A DNA stretch of 64,000 nucleotides from Corallium rubrum (taxonomy: Eukaryota; Cnidaria; Anthozoa; Scleralcyonacea; Coralliidae). Location of the stretch: positions 1 to 64,000 of the forward strand of contig CAXIUP010000095.1 of the NCBI GenBank assembly GCA_964035015.1, read 5' to 3'. The notes under the pieces were generated by a model, which was given only the letters and a program-made list of their open reading frames with translations, ran no database searches and was not told the DNA's origin. Below are positions 11,586 through 24,441 of this stretch, piece by piece. A program made the position numbers and the translations under genes. How positions within the stretch are numbered: position 1 is the stretch's first letter; every line of letters starts with the position of its first letter.

Positions 11586-12241
11586 ATTATAACCTGATTT
11601 GGCTGATTATACCAGTTTTATGTTAAAATACCTGAATCTTTCAGCAAATAATGAAAATTTTATAAATAATGAAAATTTTTGCGCGGGGCTTTGAACCGAC
11701 GCGGGCGGTGGACGGTATTCTAATACTTTCATTCCTATGGCCTAAGCATTGAGCACACATTTAGTGTATATATATATAACTCATCAATCGAAAAACATCC
11801 TTCCACCTAAGCTTAGCATCTGTAATATAATATAAGTCTTTCTACTTGATTCTGTTATTTGCCTATATTAGAAATCTGGACAAACTCATATTATATAAAT
11901 CACATTATAACTTACCTTCAGTCGATCAGGCCTTCTGTATACTGTAATATCATGATTTTGAAAACAATTTAGAAAAGACAGCACTCAGTGTCCAACTTCT
12001 CAAAGCTTGGATAGTTTGAAAAACATTTCATTCAACGAATACATCAAAACATTCACTCATAACATCTTCTAAACGTCTTTCGGGTACTTTAGTGGCAAAT
12101 ATTAAAACACAATTCATTTTATAATTCAATAAAATGCTTTTGATAAATTTAAGTCATGGTCGCCATATTGGATTTTGTCTTGAAGTAAAACACAGCTACC
12201 CCAAGCTACATATTTGAAATTGGTTCCATGTTGATTTGTTG
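11586..12241. other. Non-coding stretch
   Basis: AT-rich. About 11710-11742 (GGTATTCTAATACTTTCATTCC) is an inverted copy of sequence near 10741-10775. That suggests 10741-11742 may be one larger unit, with the AAAC array and foldback element inside it. Nothing coding is seen. Confidence 0.4.
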
Positions 12242-12527
12242 CTTAAAGTGTATATGAAACGAAAATTAACAAAATCACTTGAAACTTTGCATATTGCTAC
12301 AGTTCATGCAACTAAACAGGAAAGACAAGTTACAAGTGATTTTGATCAAATCGAATATGTTAATTAGAAAAAAACGAACCACAAGTTATCTCATTTGAAT
12401 ATCACATAAGTCTAAATATCTCAAGAACTAAGTAAAATATGAAAAAGCTGTAAATTGATATTCCCCATTATTTTAAGAGTTCTTTCAAATAAGACAAACT
12501 TAATTTTCGTTTCATATACACTTTAAA
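12242..12527. mobile_element. TTAA-flanked foldback MITE (Kolobok-like)
   Basis: TTAA at about 12244 is followed by AGTGTATATGAAACGAAAAT. The right end is the exact inverse, ATTTTCGTTTCATATACACT followed by TTAA. A TTAA target with no coding capacity fits Kolobok or piggyBac-type DNA transposon derivatives. Related ends are seen at 13.8-14.3, 24.5-25.1 and 26.55-30.2 kb. Confidence 0.7.
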
Positions 12528-12894
12528 TATACGTCAAAAAGCTGATATAAACGTTTCAGCTTTGAAGTTTCTACTTTGGTTTTTTAAAGACTAGAGACTT
12601 CAAAGTCGTTTAATTGTTTATAGCAACAATTATGAAGACAAAAAAAGTGAGAAGTAAGAATTGATTTCGAATTCTAGTTTTAATATAATTACCAATTTTC
12701 CATATGTTTTAACAATTAATAGTATTATAAAAGCGCAGTTATAATCGAATACTGATAAAAGTCATGTAGTACATGAGCTTGAAGTACTGTGGAAAACTTG
12801 AATGAACGTCTTTCAAAATCCGCAGAAGCATTTGATTTGCGCTCTTTGAGTTTTGTTAGCCAATCAGAATAAATGCTTAATATATAGGACCTTA

Positions 12895-13075
12895 TTCATA
12901 AATGGCCGACGATTTAATATCCTTTTATGTGTATATAAATTAGCCCCTCTGACCTCGTTTTTAGAATAAAGATTCTTTTTAATTCCGCGCTTGAAAACGA
13001 GCTCAGAGGGGTTAATTTATATGCACATAAAAGAATATTAATTGCACGGCCACTTATGAATATGGGCTATTCCAC
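12895..13075. mobile_element. Foldback element
   Basis: The inverted arms include CTTATTCATAAATGGCC / GGCCACTTATGAATATGGGC and CTTTTATGTG..ATATAAATTAGCCCCTCTGA. The central region is about 40 bp. Non-coding. Confidence 0.6.
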
Positions 13076-13129
13076 ACGATAAAATTTCCACTGTATCACA
13101 TCTTTTCAGCATTTACCAAGACCTTTTTT

Positions 13130-13740
13130 AACATACAAGTTGAAGGAGGCAAGGCCCTCCACCCAGCCCCCCACCCCCTTGAGCCTCCCCCTTACAAATT
13201 GATCCCCCCCCCCCCCGAGAAAGTTCCTTTTCGCTGAAGTACAAACGAACGAACAAAGAATTAAGCGATAAGGATATAAAAGGAAAATTTCGGACTTAGC
13301 TTTCAAGAAGGAATACCTATATAATTAACTCACCCCCAGTTTTTGTTTCAAACTTTTGAAATTAAAATGCTTAAATATAAGTAACAATCTTGTCCAGCAT
13401 TTCTATTGATGATATTAACTGTTCTTTCACTAAAATTAATGTACCTAATAAATGTTTTCATGGGACAGTCCTAACCCACTAGGCAGTGTACTGTAACAGC
13501 AGCATTAATATGTTTGGCATGCTGATGAGTTCTGGCACGGCAAAGCAGCCAGAAATGTGTTGTATTTTAACTGGTTTCGATGACATTTTATAACCTTCAG
13601 TGTTCCTAAAAATCACCTTATCGAATGCAGGAAATGGTATTTCCGAGACTCTAAATTTTAAATTTTCGCCGGGGGCATTTCCCCAGACCACCCCCTAAAA
13701 GGGTCCTTTTTAGTGAATGCCCCTCCCCCCAACCCCAGAA
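13130..13740. repeat. Dispersed C/G-run repeat
   Basis: Contains CCCCCACCCCC and poly-C (about 13206-13217), then ATGCAGGAAATGGTATTTCC followed by GGGGGCATTTCCCCAGACC. The same layout is seen at 4178-4290 and 36890-37000. Open frames are repeat artefacts. Confidence 0.55.
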
Positions 13741-13784
13741 GACATTCCTTAAAAAGGCCTTGATTTTCTAAATGTTTCAACAAT

Positions 13785-14302
13785 TAGAGTGCCTATGAAG
13801 AGAAAACTATTATTGTCTTAAATGAAAGAACTCTCAAAACGACAAAGTAACATCTTTTGCAGATCTTCGTTTCCGTGCGTCGTTGTTGAGATATTTCAAT
13901 TTTTTGATATGCAAATTAAACACTTTGACGTCACACGTGTATAATGAGTTATCAGAGAAGGTTTGGTATCTTTGCTATTATCAAACGAAATCAATTAAAA
14001 ATCTGTATGTCTAATGCTGTATGCGAAATAGACGCACAGGATCGGCTTCGAAGTGATTTCGTTTGATAATAGCAAAGATATAGAACTTTCTCCGATAACT
14101 CATTATACACGTGTGATGTCAGTGTTTAATTTGCATATCAAAGAAACTGAAATATCTCAACAACGAAGCTGGAAACGAAGATCTGCAAAAAATATTACGT
14201 TGTAGTTTTAAGAGTTCTTTATTTTATTTTTTTTATTTATTTATTTTTTTCCAATTTTTTTTTTTAAGACAATAATAATTTTCGCTTCATAGTCACTTTA
14301 AC
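13785..14302. mobile_element. TTAA-type foldback element, about 0.5 kb
   Basis: Large palindrome. GAAGAGAAAACTATTATTGTC on the left pairs with the sequence ending GCTTCATAGTCACTTTAA on the right. The inner arms hold ACGTGTATAATGAGTTATC and TTTGCTATTATCAAACGAAA with their inverses. The same internal words occur in the 26.5-30.2 kb element. No coding capacity. Confidence 0.65.
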
Positions 14303-14521
14303 AGTATTATAAAAACAGTGATAATCGAATACTGATAAAAGTCATTTAGAGAATGCTTGCACGCACTCAGCCAATCCCTATCGAGTATTTCAACGCTCTA
14401 TATATTCCATAGTGTTTTGATTTATAAAGATTAGACATACTAGTGAGCTCTATACAGAGTCCACTGCAAAGATCTTTTGTTTTCTTTTGTTATAGCACAG
14501 TGAGCCCTCTAAATAGAGTCA

Positions 14522-15680
14522 CTAATTAATTCAGTAGAGTCACTAATAAATTCAAGAGTCACTAATGAATTCAATAAAGTCACTACTGAATTCAATAGAG
14601 TCACTAATGAATTCAATAGAGTCACTAATGAATTCAATAGAGTCACTAATGAATTCAATAGAGTCACTAATGAATTCAATAGAGAGTCACTAATGAATTC
14701 AATAGAGTCACTAATGAATTCAATAGAGTTACTAATGAATTCAATAGAGTTACTAATGAATTCAATAGAGTCACTAATGAATTCAATAGAGTCACTAATG
14801 AATTCAATAGAGTCACTAATGAATTCAATAGAGTCACTAATGAATTCAATAGAGTCACTAATGAATTCAATAGAGTCACTAATGAATTCAATAGAGTCAC
14901 TAATGAATTCAATAGAGTCACTAATGAATTCAATAGAGTCACTAATGAATTCAGTAGAGTCACTAATGATTCAATAGAGTCACTAATGAATTCAATAGAG
15001 TTAATAATGAATTAAATAGAGTCACTAATGAATTCAATAGAGTCACTAATGAATTCAATAGAGTCACTAATGAATTCAATAGAGTTACTAATGAATTCAA
15101 TAGAGTTACTAATGAATTCAATAGAGTCACTAATGAATTCAATAGAGTCACTAATGAATTCAATAGAGTCACTAATGAATTCAATAGAATCACTAATGAA
15201 TTCAATAGAGTCACTAATGAATTCAATAGAGTTACTAATGAATTCAATAGAGTCACTAATGAATTCAATAGAGTTACTAATGAATTCAATAGAGTCACTA
15301 ATGAATTCAATAGAGTCACTAATGAATTCAATAGAGTTACTAATGAATTCAATAGAGTCACTAATGAATTCAATAGAGTCACTAATGAATTCAATAGAAT
15401 CACTAATGAATTCAATAGAGTCACTAATGAATTCAATAGAGTTACTAATGAATTCAATAGAGTCACTAATGAATTCAATAGAGTTACTAATGAATTCAAT
15501 AGAGTCACTAATGAATTCAATAGAGTCACTAATGAATTCAATAGAGTTACTAATGAATTCAATAGAGTCACTAATGAATTCAATAGAGTCACTAATGAAT
15601 TCAATAGAGTCACTAATCAATTCAATAGAGTCACTAATCAATTCAATAGAGTTACTAATGAATTCAATAGAGTCACTACT
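14522..15680. repeat. 21-bp minisatellite with internal EcoRI site
   Basis: About 55 units of GAGTCACTAATGAATTCAATA with GAGTTACT and GAATCACT variants. A 21-bp unit stays in frame, so both strands are open for up to 237 codons (Met-Asn-Ser-Ile-Glu-Ser-Leu repeats). The frames lack any non-repeat domain and are not supported as a gene. From 15187 a ten-unit pattern of variants repeats at 15397, a 210-bp higher-order unit. The edges are degenerate (14522-14600). Confidence 0.95.
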
Positions 15681-15764
15681 GTAGTCTATATAGAGTAAAT
15701 TCTCCGGTAAACGTGCTAGACGCAAAAAACCGACATTTATAGTTAAAATTGAAACTTCTTCGTG

Positions 15765-15950
15765 GTTGCAACCATTCTCTAAGACGGTTAGAGAATGGTC
15801 ACTCGTGTTCTATGTAATGGGATATAGAGTCCCTCGAATTAGACAGAAGACGACGCGGGGTCTCCGGCCCCTCGTGGCCTTCTATCTAATTCTCGTCACC
15901 CTATATCAAATAGAGGGGACACGTGAACATTCTCTAACCCTTACATAGTG
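15765..15950. mobile_element. Foldback element next to the minisatellite
   Basis: Inverted words CATTCTCTAA / TTAGAGAATG appear at both ends. An inner stem pairs GGGATATAGAGTCCCTCGAA with sequence near 15900. Non-coding. Confidence 0.5.
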
Positions 15951-18900
15951 CATGCGCTTGGGGAACTTTGAGGAAACTGACAACTTTCAAGATCTGTATA
16001 AGCAATTGATTTGCTCTCTTTGAGTTTTATTAGCCAATCAGAATAAAAATACTCTACCTGATAAAATTTGCATTGTATTACATCTTTTCCGCATTTACAA
16101 TAAAATAGCACTTTTCTTAGCCAATCAAAGTTGTGAAGTTTTTCCATGTATTTTATTATGCAGCAAATGTCATACTTTTTAAGTGTTTATATTTTGCACC
16201 ATTTTATTATGAATACATTTAAAAAAGTTTAAGACTAATACAAGACTATCTCTATCTAATAATATAAAAGAAAACTCTATGTATTTAAAGCTAATTGTAT
16301 TAATGTAAATCTACAGTTGTTGCCAGTTCAAGTTATAATAAAAGATTAAATTTTAGAGCTACAGTTACTTACATAATATAAATTTAAACTATACAATACA
16401 ATACATCAGCATTACATCACATTAATTCACACTTATTAACTGTACCGAAAAAAATGGCGACTTGTAAATTTAACCATAATTTCTTTTCGCGGAGTAAATA
16501 TTGTTTCTTAGGGGAATTATTGAAAAATACGGCTTGAAAAAAATAAAATTTGATGGAAAACGAGTTTTTGCCTACTTAATGCATGTTAACATAATAAACA
16601 TTATAATAGAATCAAGATTTACCAAGTTTCGTATTTATTGCTGATCTTTCGACCTGTTGACTTAGAACTTCATCAGAGCAAATGCCAACATCGTGTTGGC
16701 TCACGTAATATAAACAAAACAACTAAACAACCAGAATAACGTAAGAACACAATGGTGTAGTTACGTGCTTATTCGTTTATTCTAAAATTAATTAAATGAC
16801 ATAATGGAATCAGGATTGTTGATCGAAGAGAGCTAACCAACTGCTATTCTACGGCTGACTCTCCTGTGAAATCGCAGGATTTTTTAAGACTTTAATAGAT
16901 TTGATCTGATAAAGGTCTGAACCACAGATCAAAAGTTAAGCAATAAATAATAGACTTGTGTTACCACAAATCGTTACGCTTCTGTTAAAATTTGTCACCA
17001 TGTAAACATTCAAAGAATTAACAGTAAATAATGTTTATTTGTTTTTTGAGATGCTCTAAGTTTACGAAGTATTATGGTTAAATTACAGCAGCCATTTTCT
17101 GGTATATTTTCGATTAAAGCAACTTAATAGTCAGAACTACATACATAAAAACGCACAATATTTTACAGATCTGTAATCTTGTTGATATTTTGTGCAATTT
17201 TTGTTTGGGTGACTGACAGAATGTTTGTGTTTAATTATTCAATCTATTCAGAGGTTGTCTTTTTTGCAAAAAATAAGGTGTAAAGGTTTTGATTCTCAAT
17301 AAAATCCGCTCAAATTGATACAAAAGAATTTTACTTTGTGGAAAAGAAATAATTTGGCCGCAAAAGATATCCACAACTAAATATTTAAGCAATATGAAGC
17401 TGGATGTTTATTTAGGTTTGCTAAAGAGTTGAGAGCTGTTTGTCTAGTATAAACCAAAACCATGCTGTCACTTTGCAAACCAGACTTTAGTTTTGTGGTG
17501 CTTGCTTCATGTTTAATATTCAATTTTTTGACAGAGGATAAATAAAAACGATGTATTCTCCTTGCAAACCAGACTTTAGTGTGGCAGAAATAAAGCCAAT
17601 GTACTACTTGTAAACCAGACTTTAATCTTGACAGTACATCCATGTGGTAGCTTCACTTGTCTAATATTCAATTTTTTTGACAATGTTTATAAATGGAATC
17701 AACGTATTCCTTGTAAGTCAAACTTTAGTCTTGACATCGTGGTCCCTATTTTATGTTTAAATCCAGTTTTTTGACAGAGAAAAAATAGAGGCGATGTATT
17801 CTCCTTGCTAACCAGACTTTAGTCTTGATATATAGCGTTGTCGTTCTTTCATGTTTAATATTCAGTTTTCTGACGAACTGCAGGTTTAGAGTAAAACTGT
17901 AAATAATCCAATACCTGAAATACAGTAAACTGATGGTTGACAGTCAGAGTTTAAAATGGTTCAAGGACAGCCTTCGTTAAAATAGAACTTCTCAAAGTGT
18001 TGTTGTTTGACGGTTAAGGTTAGTGGAGTTCAGGTGTATGAAGGACCATGGGTTAAACATTCTTGACATAATCTGTAGACAGTCAGAGTTAAGATAGTTC
18101 CAGATACGTTTGTTTAGATATTTATCCTTAATTTAATACATTGAATCAATGATGATAAACTACAGGTGTGAACCAGATAAAGAATGTCTGAAAATATATT
18201 CCTGGTTGAACATTTCAGTGCTTGGTAACAAAGAGATCAAAGTTTAATGCTTGTAGTTGATATTCAGTTGTCAGTTTACCAAATGCCAGTATTCGAGGTT
18301 TTCCAAATTAAAGAGATACACTTTGGAAAGTTCAAACCGCTTGATTTGACTAGTAAAATAGTTCAAGTTATAATTCAAAGAATTGGGTTCAAATTTTCAG
18401 TCATCATTCCAAGCATTTACCATGTTAATAATATGGATAAATAAAGCAACTGACAAGGCTGGAAACCAAAGTATATAGATCTAGAGGAACCAATCAGATA
18501 CCATTAAACCAACTTGTGGACGCAGAATATTTAACTTCAATTTCAAACAGATCAACCTTTAGCTTCATCATCAAGAATAATTGTCATGGTTCAAGCTTTA
18601 AAATTGGATATATTCTTTATGTACTTTATTTGTTGTCGTAGCCAAGGTTTTGAAACTCGTCGATATAACAATTTGGGTTTCCTTGAAGGCGTCAACAAAG
18701 CAACAGAAAGCACAGATTTAATTATTATTACAAGTGTCTCAAATAAGCGTTGTCTTCCTGGACCAATGGTGTTAGTTTGAGTTTCTCTGTATTCAAATAC
18801 CACATAGTTTGTTTTCTCCTTGGTGAAGTAACCACTGCAAGATTCCAGAATCCCAAGAATAATTTCCAAAGTTTAAACAGCCTTGATTTGACTAGACAAA

Positions 18901-20410
18901 CAGCTCGAATTATCTTTATCACTCAAATGGAAACATTGTCTTGTACAATTGCTTAAAGCATTAGACAGAGATATCTCATTTCATGAATTAATATTTAAAA
19001 CATGAGCAGCAGTGTTTTCTTATCAGATTTAAAGCACGAGGTGATAGCCGAGCATTTTAGATCTCATAAAACACACACTGCGAATGTTTTGAATAGCTTT
19101 AGAAACGACCCATTTGGTAAGTTCATTGGAGTAGTAATTTTGAAAAACAATTAAAGAGTTTTTAAAGAGAATGGAACATCATACTTGGGAAAATATGCGC
19201 TGAAATTTTATCAAGTTTACCCTTTACAGCCAAGACCATATGTTGTATTGTATAAAATCCTCTGGTTTTAGCAAAAAAAAAAATATCCTAAAGTTCTCAA
19301 CAAACTGTAAAGGGTCAAGAATATAGTTTCTCAACCATTTACAATCATTGAGGATCTTTTTCTGTGCTAAATACAATTCAACTAGTGTTAACCAGAAAAG
19401 ATAAATAAGATTTTTAAAATGGTTAACAGGCTACAAAAGGTTAAGTATCACATCACATAATTTTTAAAAAAAGACAACCTCTGAATTTGATTTTGCAAGT
19501 GACCAACATGCAACTATTACTTGAGTTAACTTTGGCAAAGTTACATCACGAGAAAGGTTTTTTACAACTTGCAAACTTGGCTTAGGGTATTCTATAGAGC
19601 GTGAAAACGTTGTATAATTATGATGAATATATGACCATTATAATTACTAAGAGCAATGGCCTAGATAGTCCAGAATCAGTTAAAAACATTTAAACACGAA
19701 ACATTCATGCCATTTTTTTATATACAGTAGAGTACATTGTTGGTATTTATGCCACTAATAACATTATCAATTTCACATGTGGATTATAAAACACATTTTT
19801 TTGAAAGTTGTTCGTCTACACAACGTCTTCAAACCATTTACTTTATAACGTTAGTCACCACTAGCAACCGCCTTTCTCAAGACTACATTAACCTAGACGA
19901 ACAACTTTCACAAACATGTACTATAATAATACTATTAGGTTCAAACTATTTACCGTTCTTTAATTGTGTACATCAGAATTGTATAATTGTGATAAAATAT
20001 TCTATTAACAAATTAGTTTTATAAAGTAAATAAATAAGATATACCGTTGACACACACTTTCAAAACTTTCTCACTTTACACTTATACTGGAGAAAACTCA
20101 AAACTAAACTATTTGACTTTGGTAAATTACAATTTTGTTTCTATATGTTAACACTTTCACTGCCACAGTCAACTTTTATTATCTTACTGGAATTTTAGTT
20201 TACTACCTTTTCACTTTGCTCTATCTAAAACACTGCACTTTACTTTTTTACACTCACCGAAAGAGTCCTTGGCAATTTTAATTATCAAAACTAAGTATTA
20301 CCAAGTATTTTATAACCAAACAATTAGATAGCACCATTTAAACTGCAGTGATCTATTTGTGTTACCCTCGACTGTACATATATACAAGATATATCTAGCC
20401 TCACTATATC
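15951..20410. other. Long non-coding stretch with weak repeats
   Basis: AT-rich sequence without convincing exons. About 17455-17860 has five diverged copies of a unit containing AACCAGACTTTAGTCTTGAC and TTCAATTTTTTGACAG. 19018-19073 is a short foldback (TTATCAGATTTAAAGCACGAGG...). 19801-19912 has a 17-bp inverted repeat, TGAAAGTTGTTCGTCTA. Open frames of 60-95 codons here overlap on both strands and lack domains. Confidence 0.5.
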
Positions 20411-20411
20411 T

Positions 20412-20417
20412 CCTTTA
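20412..20417 (-). terminator. Candidate polyadenylation signal
   Basis: AATAAA on the minus strand, about 250 bases downstream of the TPR-CHAT stop codon. It is the nearest canonical signal I noticed. Use is not shown. Confidence 0.35.
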
Positions 20418-20668
20418 TTCATAGCTATAGGTAACTCAAGTGTAATGCAAGTCCTCTCATATAGACAAAAAAGCTAATTATAAATTCTAATTCTAATTCT
20501 AATAGTATATATAACTAAACTATTTGAGGATCCTGTATTAGTGAAGGTCCAAACAGGGAGGTGCTCATAGTGTTTAACTAACAATAACAAACATGATATC
20601 AAAGACAAACTATTGTTATACAACATATCAGCAAATGATAAAAAATTTTAATTATATCAATAGTTAAA

Positions 20669-23600
20669 TCACAAGGTCATTTGGCGAGATTTGGTTTTTA
20701 TTTCTTCAACATCGTGCTTGGAAAACTTAACGTCTTCGCCGTAAATACTAAATGGTGCCCAAACCTGTAGATCTCGAAAAACATGGTGTTCATGATGTTG
20801 AAATATGATCATTGTCCTTCGCAAAGCCCCACAAACCGACGTTTCGTTGCAAATTTCATTATAGAAATTTTTCATGAACAATTTTGAACCCTCATCATGA
20901 ATAGGCCAGAGTGTGGCAAGAACGGAGCGAGCACCGGCTGCAAGAAATGCGCGTGCTAGACCAACGACTCCTTCTGAAGAGACATTTCCTCTTCCTGTAT
21001 GACAACAACATAGGACAACTAACCGGGCACTTATATGAATTTCAGTAATATCTTCTTCTCTTACAAGATAAGATTCTTCTTTGGGTAAGCCTGGGCTAGT
21101 TGAATTAGGATTTGGAGCAAGAAAAATTTCACCATGTTCTCCCTCCCCATGTGCGGCAATGTGAATTATGCCAGCGTTTTGAATTAATTGTAAAACTCGT
21201 TGCTTTATCGCCTTGTCTTCTACTAAGGGTTTAGCGTCAAAAAGCGGTGCAAGACATTCCGCTTCAGCTGTGGCGGATGGGAGCGGTTCCGGTTCAATTT
21301 CTAGGCCACGAAAACTAACTTTGCCGATAGTTGGATTACCAACAAACAATGCAAACCCTAGACTAGCTTGATGTGATTGCTTCATGCTGGCATAAAGAGT
21401 GTGCAGAGATGGTGTTATTTGAATACTGTAATTTTGTGAGATCGAGGAACCGTTTTCATCTTTCAAAGCACAAAATGGCACAAAAAACAAAAATTTGTCA
21501 GGAACGATAATCAATTTGTTTCCTTTAATAAACTGCTTAACAGGATTGATGAGTTTCTGAAACAATTCCTGTAAAATAAGAGTATGTTGTTCAATAGGAG
21601 GAGGTCTAGCCGGAGACCTTGGTTTGTCAACGTCAGCGGCCAGATCATAACGTTGCACTACTTGCAGTACATTCTTGATTTTCGAGTCAGAATCTTGGCG
21701 TGTGTTGGGAAGCAATATGCTTTCCCAAGACTGGGCCTTTTTGGAAAGTTTATTTTCGGAGTTCTCTAATTTACAATCTTCTGATCCTTTATTAGAATCA
21801 ATAAAATTCTCATTCAGTAACATCTGGTTCCATGGCATTTCCGCAATGATTTTGTGACGATCAGAAGTAGAATTTGAACTTAGTTTAACCATGGAGGAAT
21901 CACGATTTAAATTAACAGAATAAGTCTGAAGCAACATTTTCAAAATGTCGAAAATAGAATTCTCAGGTAAAGTCAGGTCATTATTTCCTTCCAAAACAAT
22001 GTGTTTAATATCATCCACGCCATTTAAAACCCAAATATGGAGAAACTTAGAAAAAAACACGTAGAATATAACAGTGGAACTATTTTTCTTGAGCAGGATA
22101 CCCTTCTCAATATTGTCTATTTCTAATTTCTCTTCATTTTTGTCGATATTTTTCCAGGTGTCACGTGTATAATTGACCATGTCATCAATCTCTGATTTCT
22201 TTCGTTTCTCGATAAAAGCATGCAGTGCCTTGGCCTTTCCAAGATCAATAACTAACAATGCGGCTTCAATGCGTTTTAACAAAAGAAAACAATACAATAG
22301 CATCAGATATAGTTGAAAGTATTCACTAGTGAATGATATCTTATTTTTGTCACCATCCAAGTCGAATAAAATCTTATCACCACACATAACAGATCTCTTA
22401 AGACATGACACAGCGTGTTTTAAGTTGCTCACATCTTCCGTTTCTCGAGCTACAGACAAATACAGTGACAAGTAAGAGTTCCCTATGTTTCCTAAAGAAA
22501 TGTATTCCAAACTTCGATTACCAATTTCTAAACTAATTTTAAATGCTTCTCCAAAACATTTAAGAGATTTTTGAAACTGCCCCATCTTGGAATATGCATT
22601 ACCTAGATTTACATTGTCACTTGCTATTCCTGACCGGTATCCTATTTCAGTGCTGATTTCTAGACCTTTATTATAATACTGAATAGCTTTTTCATAATGC
22701 CCCAAACAACAATAGGCAGTCCCTAAATTTCCATTGTTAATTGCTATTCCTGACCGATCTCCTATTTCAGTGCTGATTTCTAGACCTTTATTATAATACT
22801 GAATAGCTTTTTCATACTGCCCCAAACAACGATAGGCATTCCCTAAATTTCCATTGTTACTTGCTATTCCTGACCGATCTCCTATTTCAGTGCTGATTTC
22901 TAGACCTTTATTATGATACTGAATAGCTTTTTCATACTGCCCCAAACAACGATAGGCAGTCCCTAAATTTCCATTGTTATTTGCTATTCCTGACCGATCT
23001 CCTATTTCAGTGCTGATTTCTAGACCTTTATTATAATACTGAATAGCTTTTTCATACTGCCCCAAACAATGATAGGCAGACCCTAAATTTCCATTGTTAC
23101 TTGCTATTCCTGACCGATCTCCTATTTCAGTGCTGATTTCTAGACCTTTATTATAATACTGAATAGCTTTTTCATACTGCCCCAAACAATGATAGGCATT
23201 CCCTAAATTTCCATTGTCACTTGCTATTCCTGACCGATCTCCTATTTCAGTGCTGATTTCTAGACCTTTATTATAATAGTGAATAGCTTTTTGATACTGC
23301 CCCAAACAACGATAGGCAGACCCTAAATTTCCATTGTTACTTGCTATTCCTGACCGATCTCCTATTTCAGTGCTGATTTCTAGACCTTTATTGTAATAGT
23401 GAATAGCTTTCTCATACTGCCCCAAACAACGATAGGCAGACCCTAAATTTCCATTGTTACTTGCTATTTCTGACCGATCTCCTATTTCAGTGCTGATTTC
23501 TAGACCTTTATTATAATACTGAATAGCTTTTTCATACTGCCCCAAACAACGATAGGCAGTCCCTAAATTTCCATTGTCACTTGCTATTCCTGACCGATCT

Positions 23601-24441
23601 CCTATTTCAGTGCTGATTTCTAGACCTTTATTATAATACTGAATAGCTTTTTCATACTGCCCCAAACAACGATAGGCAGACCCTAAATTTCCATTGTTAT
23701 TTGCTATTCCGGACCGATCTCCTATTTCAGTGCTGATTTCTAGACCTTTATTACAATACTCAATAGCTTTTTCATACTGCCCCAAACAACGATAGGCAGT
23801 CCCTAAATTTCCATTCTCACTTGCTATTCCTGACCGATCTCCTATTTCAGTGCTCATTTCTAGACCTTCACTGTAATAGGAAATGGCTTTTTCATACTGC
23901 CCCATACTCAAATAGACCCTCCCTAAATTTTCAATGTTACGTGCTATTCCTGACCGATCCCCTATTTCAGTACTGAATGGCAAACCTTTATTATAATAGT
24001 GAATGGCTTCTTTATATTCTGCCAAAGCTAGATGCGCATTTCCTAATATTTCGCAACATTTTGCTTTGCCTGATTTGTCTTTAAGTTCATCTGTAATCTT
24101 TTCAGCTCTTAGGGTATATTCTAATGTTTTACTATATTGTGAAGTATTAAAATATATATCTGCAATTCTAAGAAGAATAGTTATTCTCGCACTCTTTTCC
24201 ACACCTAAATTACTTAATAATTTTTCGAACTCAAGATAGTACTTCAACATATCCGAAAATTCTCCATTTCCATCACATTTGAGAATAATCGAGGATAACA
24301 TTAATCCTTTCATCATTAAGTTACCTTGAAGAAGTTCCAGAGATCTATTTACTACATATTCAAAGTCATTCTTTCTTCCTTTGTCTTGTAGAATTTTTGC
24401 CGTCTCAGCAACAAACTCAATTACCATTTTAATGTTTCTGT
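20669..24441 (-). CDS. TPR-array CHAT-domain protein (putative protease), large exon
   Basis: An uninterrupted frame of 1252 codons from the ATG at 24427, open a little further upstream. Residues 1-120 are helical and TPR-like. From residue 122 come about 13 tetratricopeptide repeats of exactly 40 residues; those covering residues 202-601 are almost identical (core NLGxAYRCLGQYEKAIQYYNKG). A helical linker follows (about 640-950), then a C-terminal CHAT domain (about 960-1230). The CHAT catalytic pair is visible: His1093 in HIAAHGEGEHG and Cys1142 in LCCCHTG. CHAT (caspase HetF associated with TPRs) proteases are caspase-related. TPR-CHAT proteins are widespread and expanded in cnidarians and resemble proteins assigned to signalling or cell-death roles, but the substrate here is unknown. 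No signal peptide is seen. The ATG at 24427 may be internal: AG acceptors at about 24430-24441 would join an upstream exon in frame. Confidence 0.88.
22625..23824 (-). repeat. Ten near-identical 120-bp coding repeats
   Basis: TPR units 3-12 of the CHAT protein repeat at exactly 120 bp with very few substitutions between units, even at third codon positions. Variable sites include the residue before AYRCLG (S/T/N) and the QY/HY/EY position. The homogeneity points to recent unequal exchange or gene conversion. Confidence 0.95.
24430..24441 (-). promoter_or_regulatory. Candidate 3' splice site of the TPR-CHAT exon
   Basis: On the minus strand a T-run is followed by CAAGCAAG and AAACAG just upstream of ATG 24427. 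Cutting after the second CAAG or after AAACAG leaves one base before the next codon of the TPR frame. That fits the two leftover bases at the donor at 41251-41258. An in-frame TGA lies just upstream, so the frame cannot extend further without splicing. Confidence 0.45.

Noticed and set aside
14522-15680. CRISPR-like array
   Set aside because: The 21-bp units are directly adjacent with no unique spacers, and this is animal DNA. The 38-bp array at 55.1 kb was rejected for the same reason.
14676-15725. Heptad-like frames MNSIESL / TLLNSLV suggesting a coiled-coil repeat protein
   Set aside because: The 21-bp unit keeps three frames open on the two strands. There is no start context, flanking domain or splice signal, and codon use is that of the minisatellite.
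18586-18956. Overlapping frames of 64-92 codons on both strands, suggesting an exon
   Set aside because: Four mutually overlapping frames with no recognisable domain or splice-site support.
20669-24427. Bacterial contamination as the source of the TPR-CHAT gene
   Set aside because: The flanks are animal-type repeats, codon use is AT-rich like the surroundings, a foldback element lies directly beside it, and TPR-CHAT genes are known in cnidarians.
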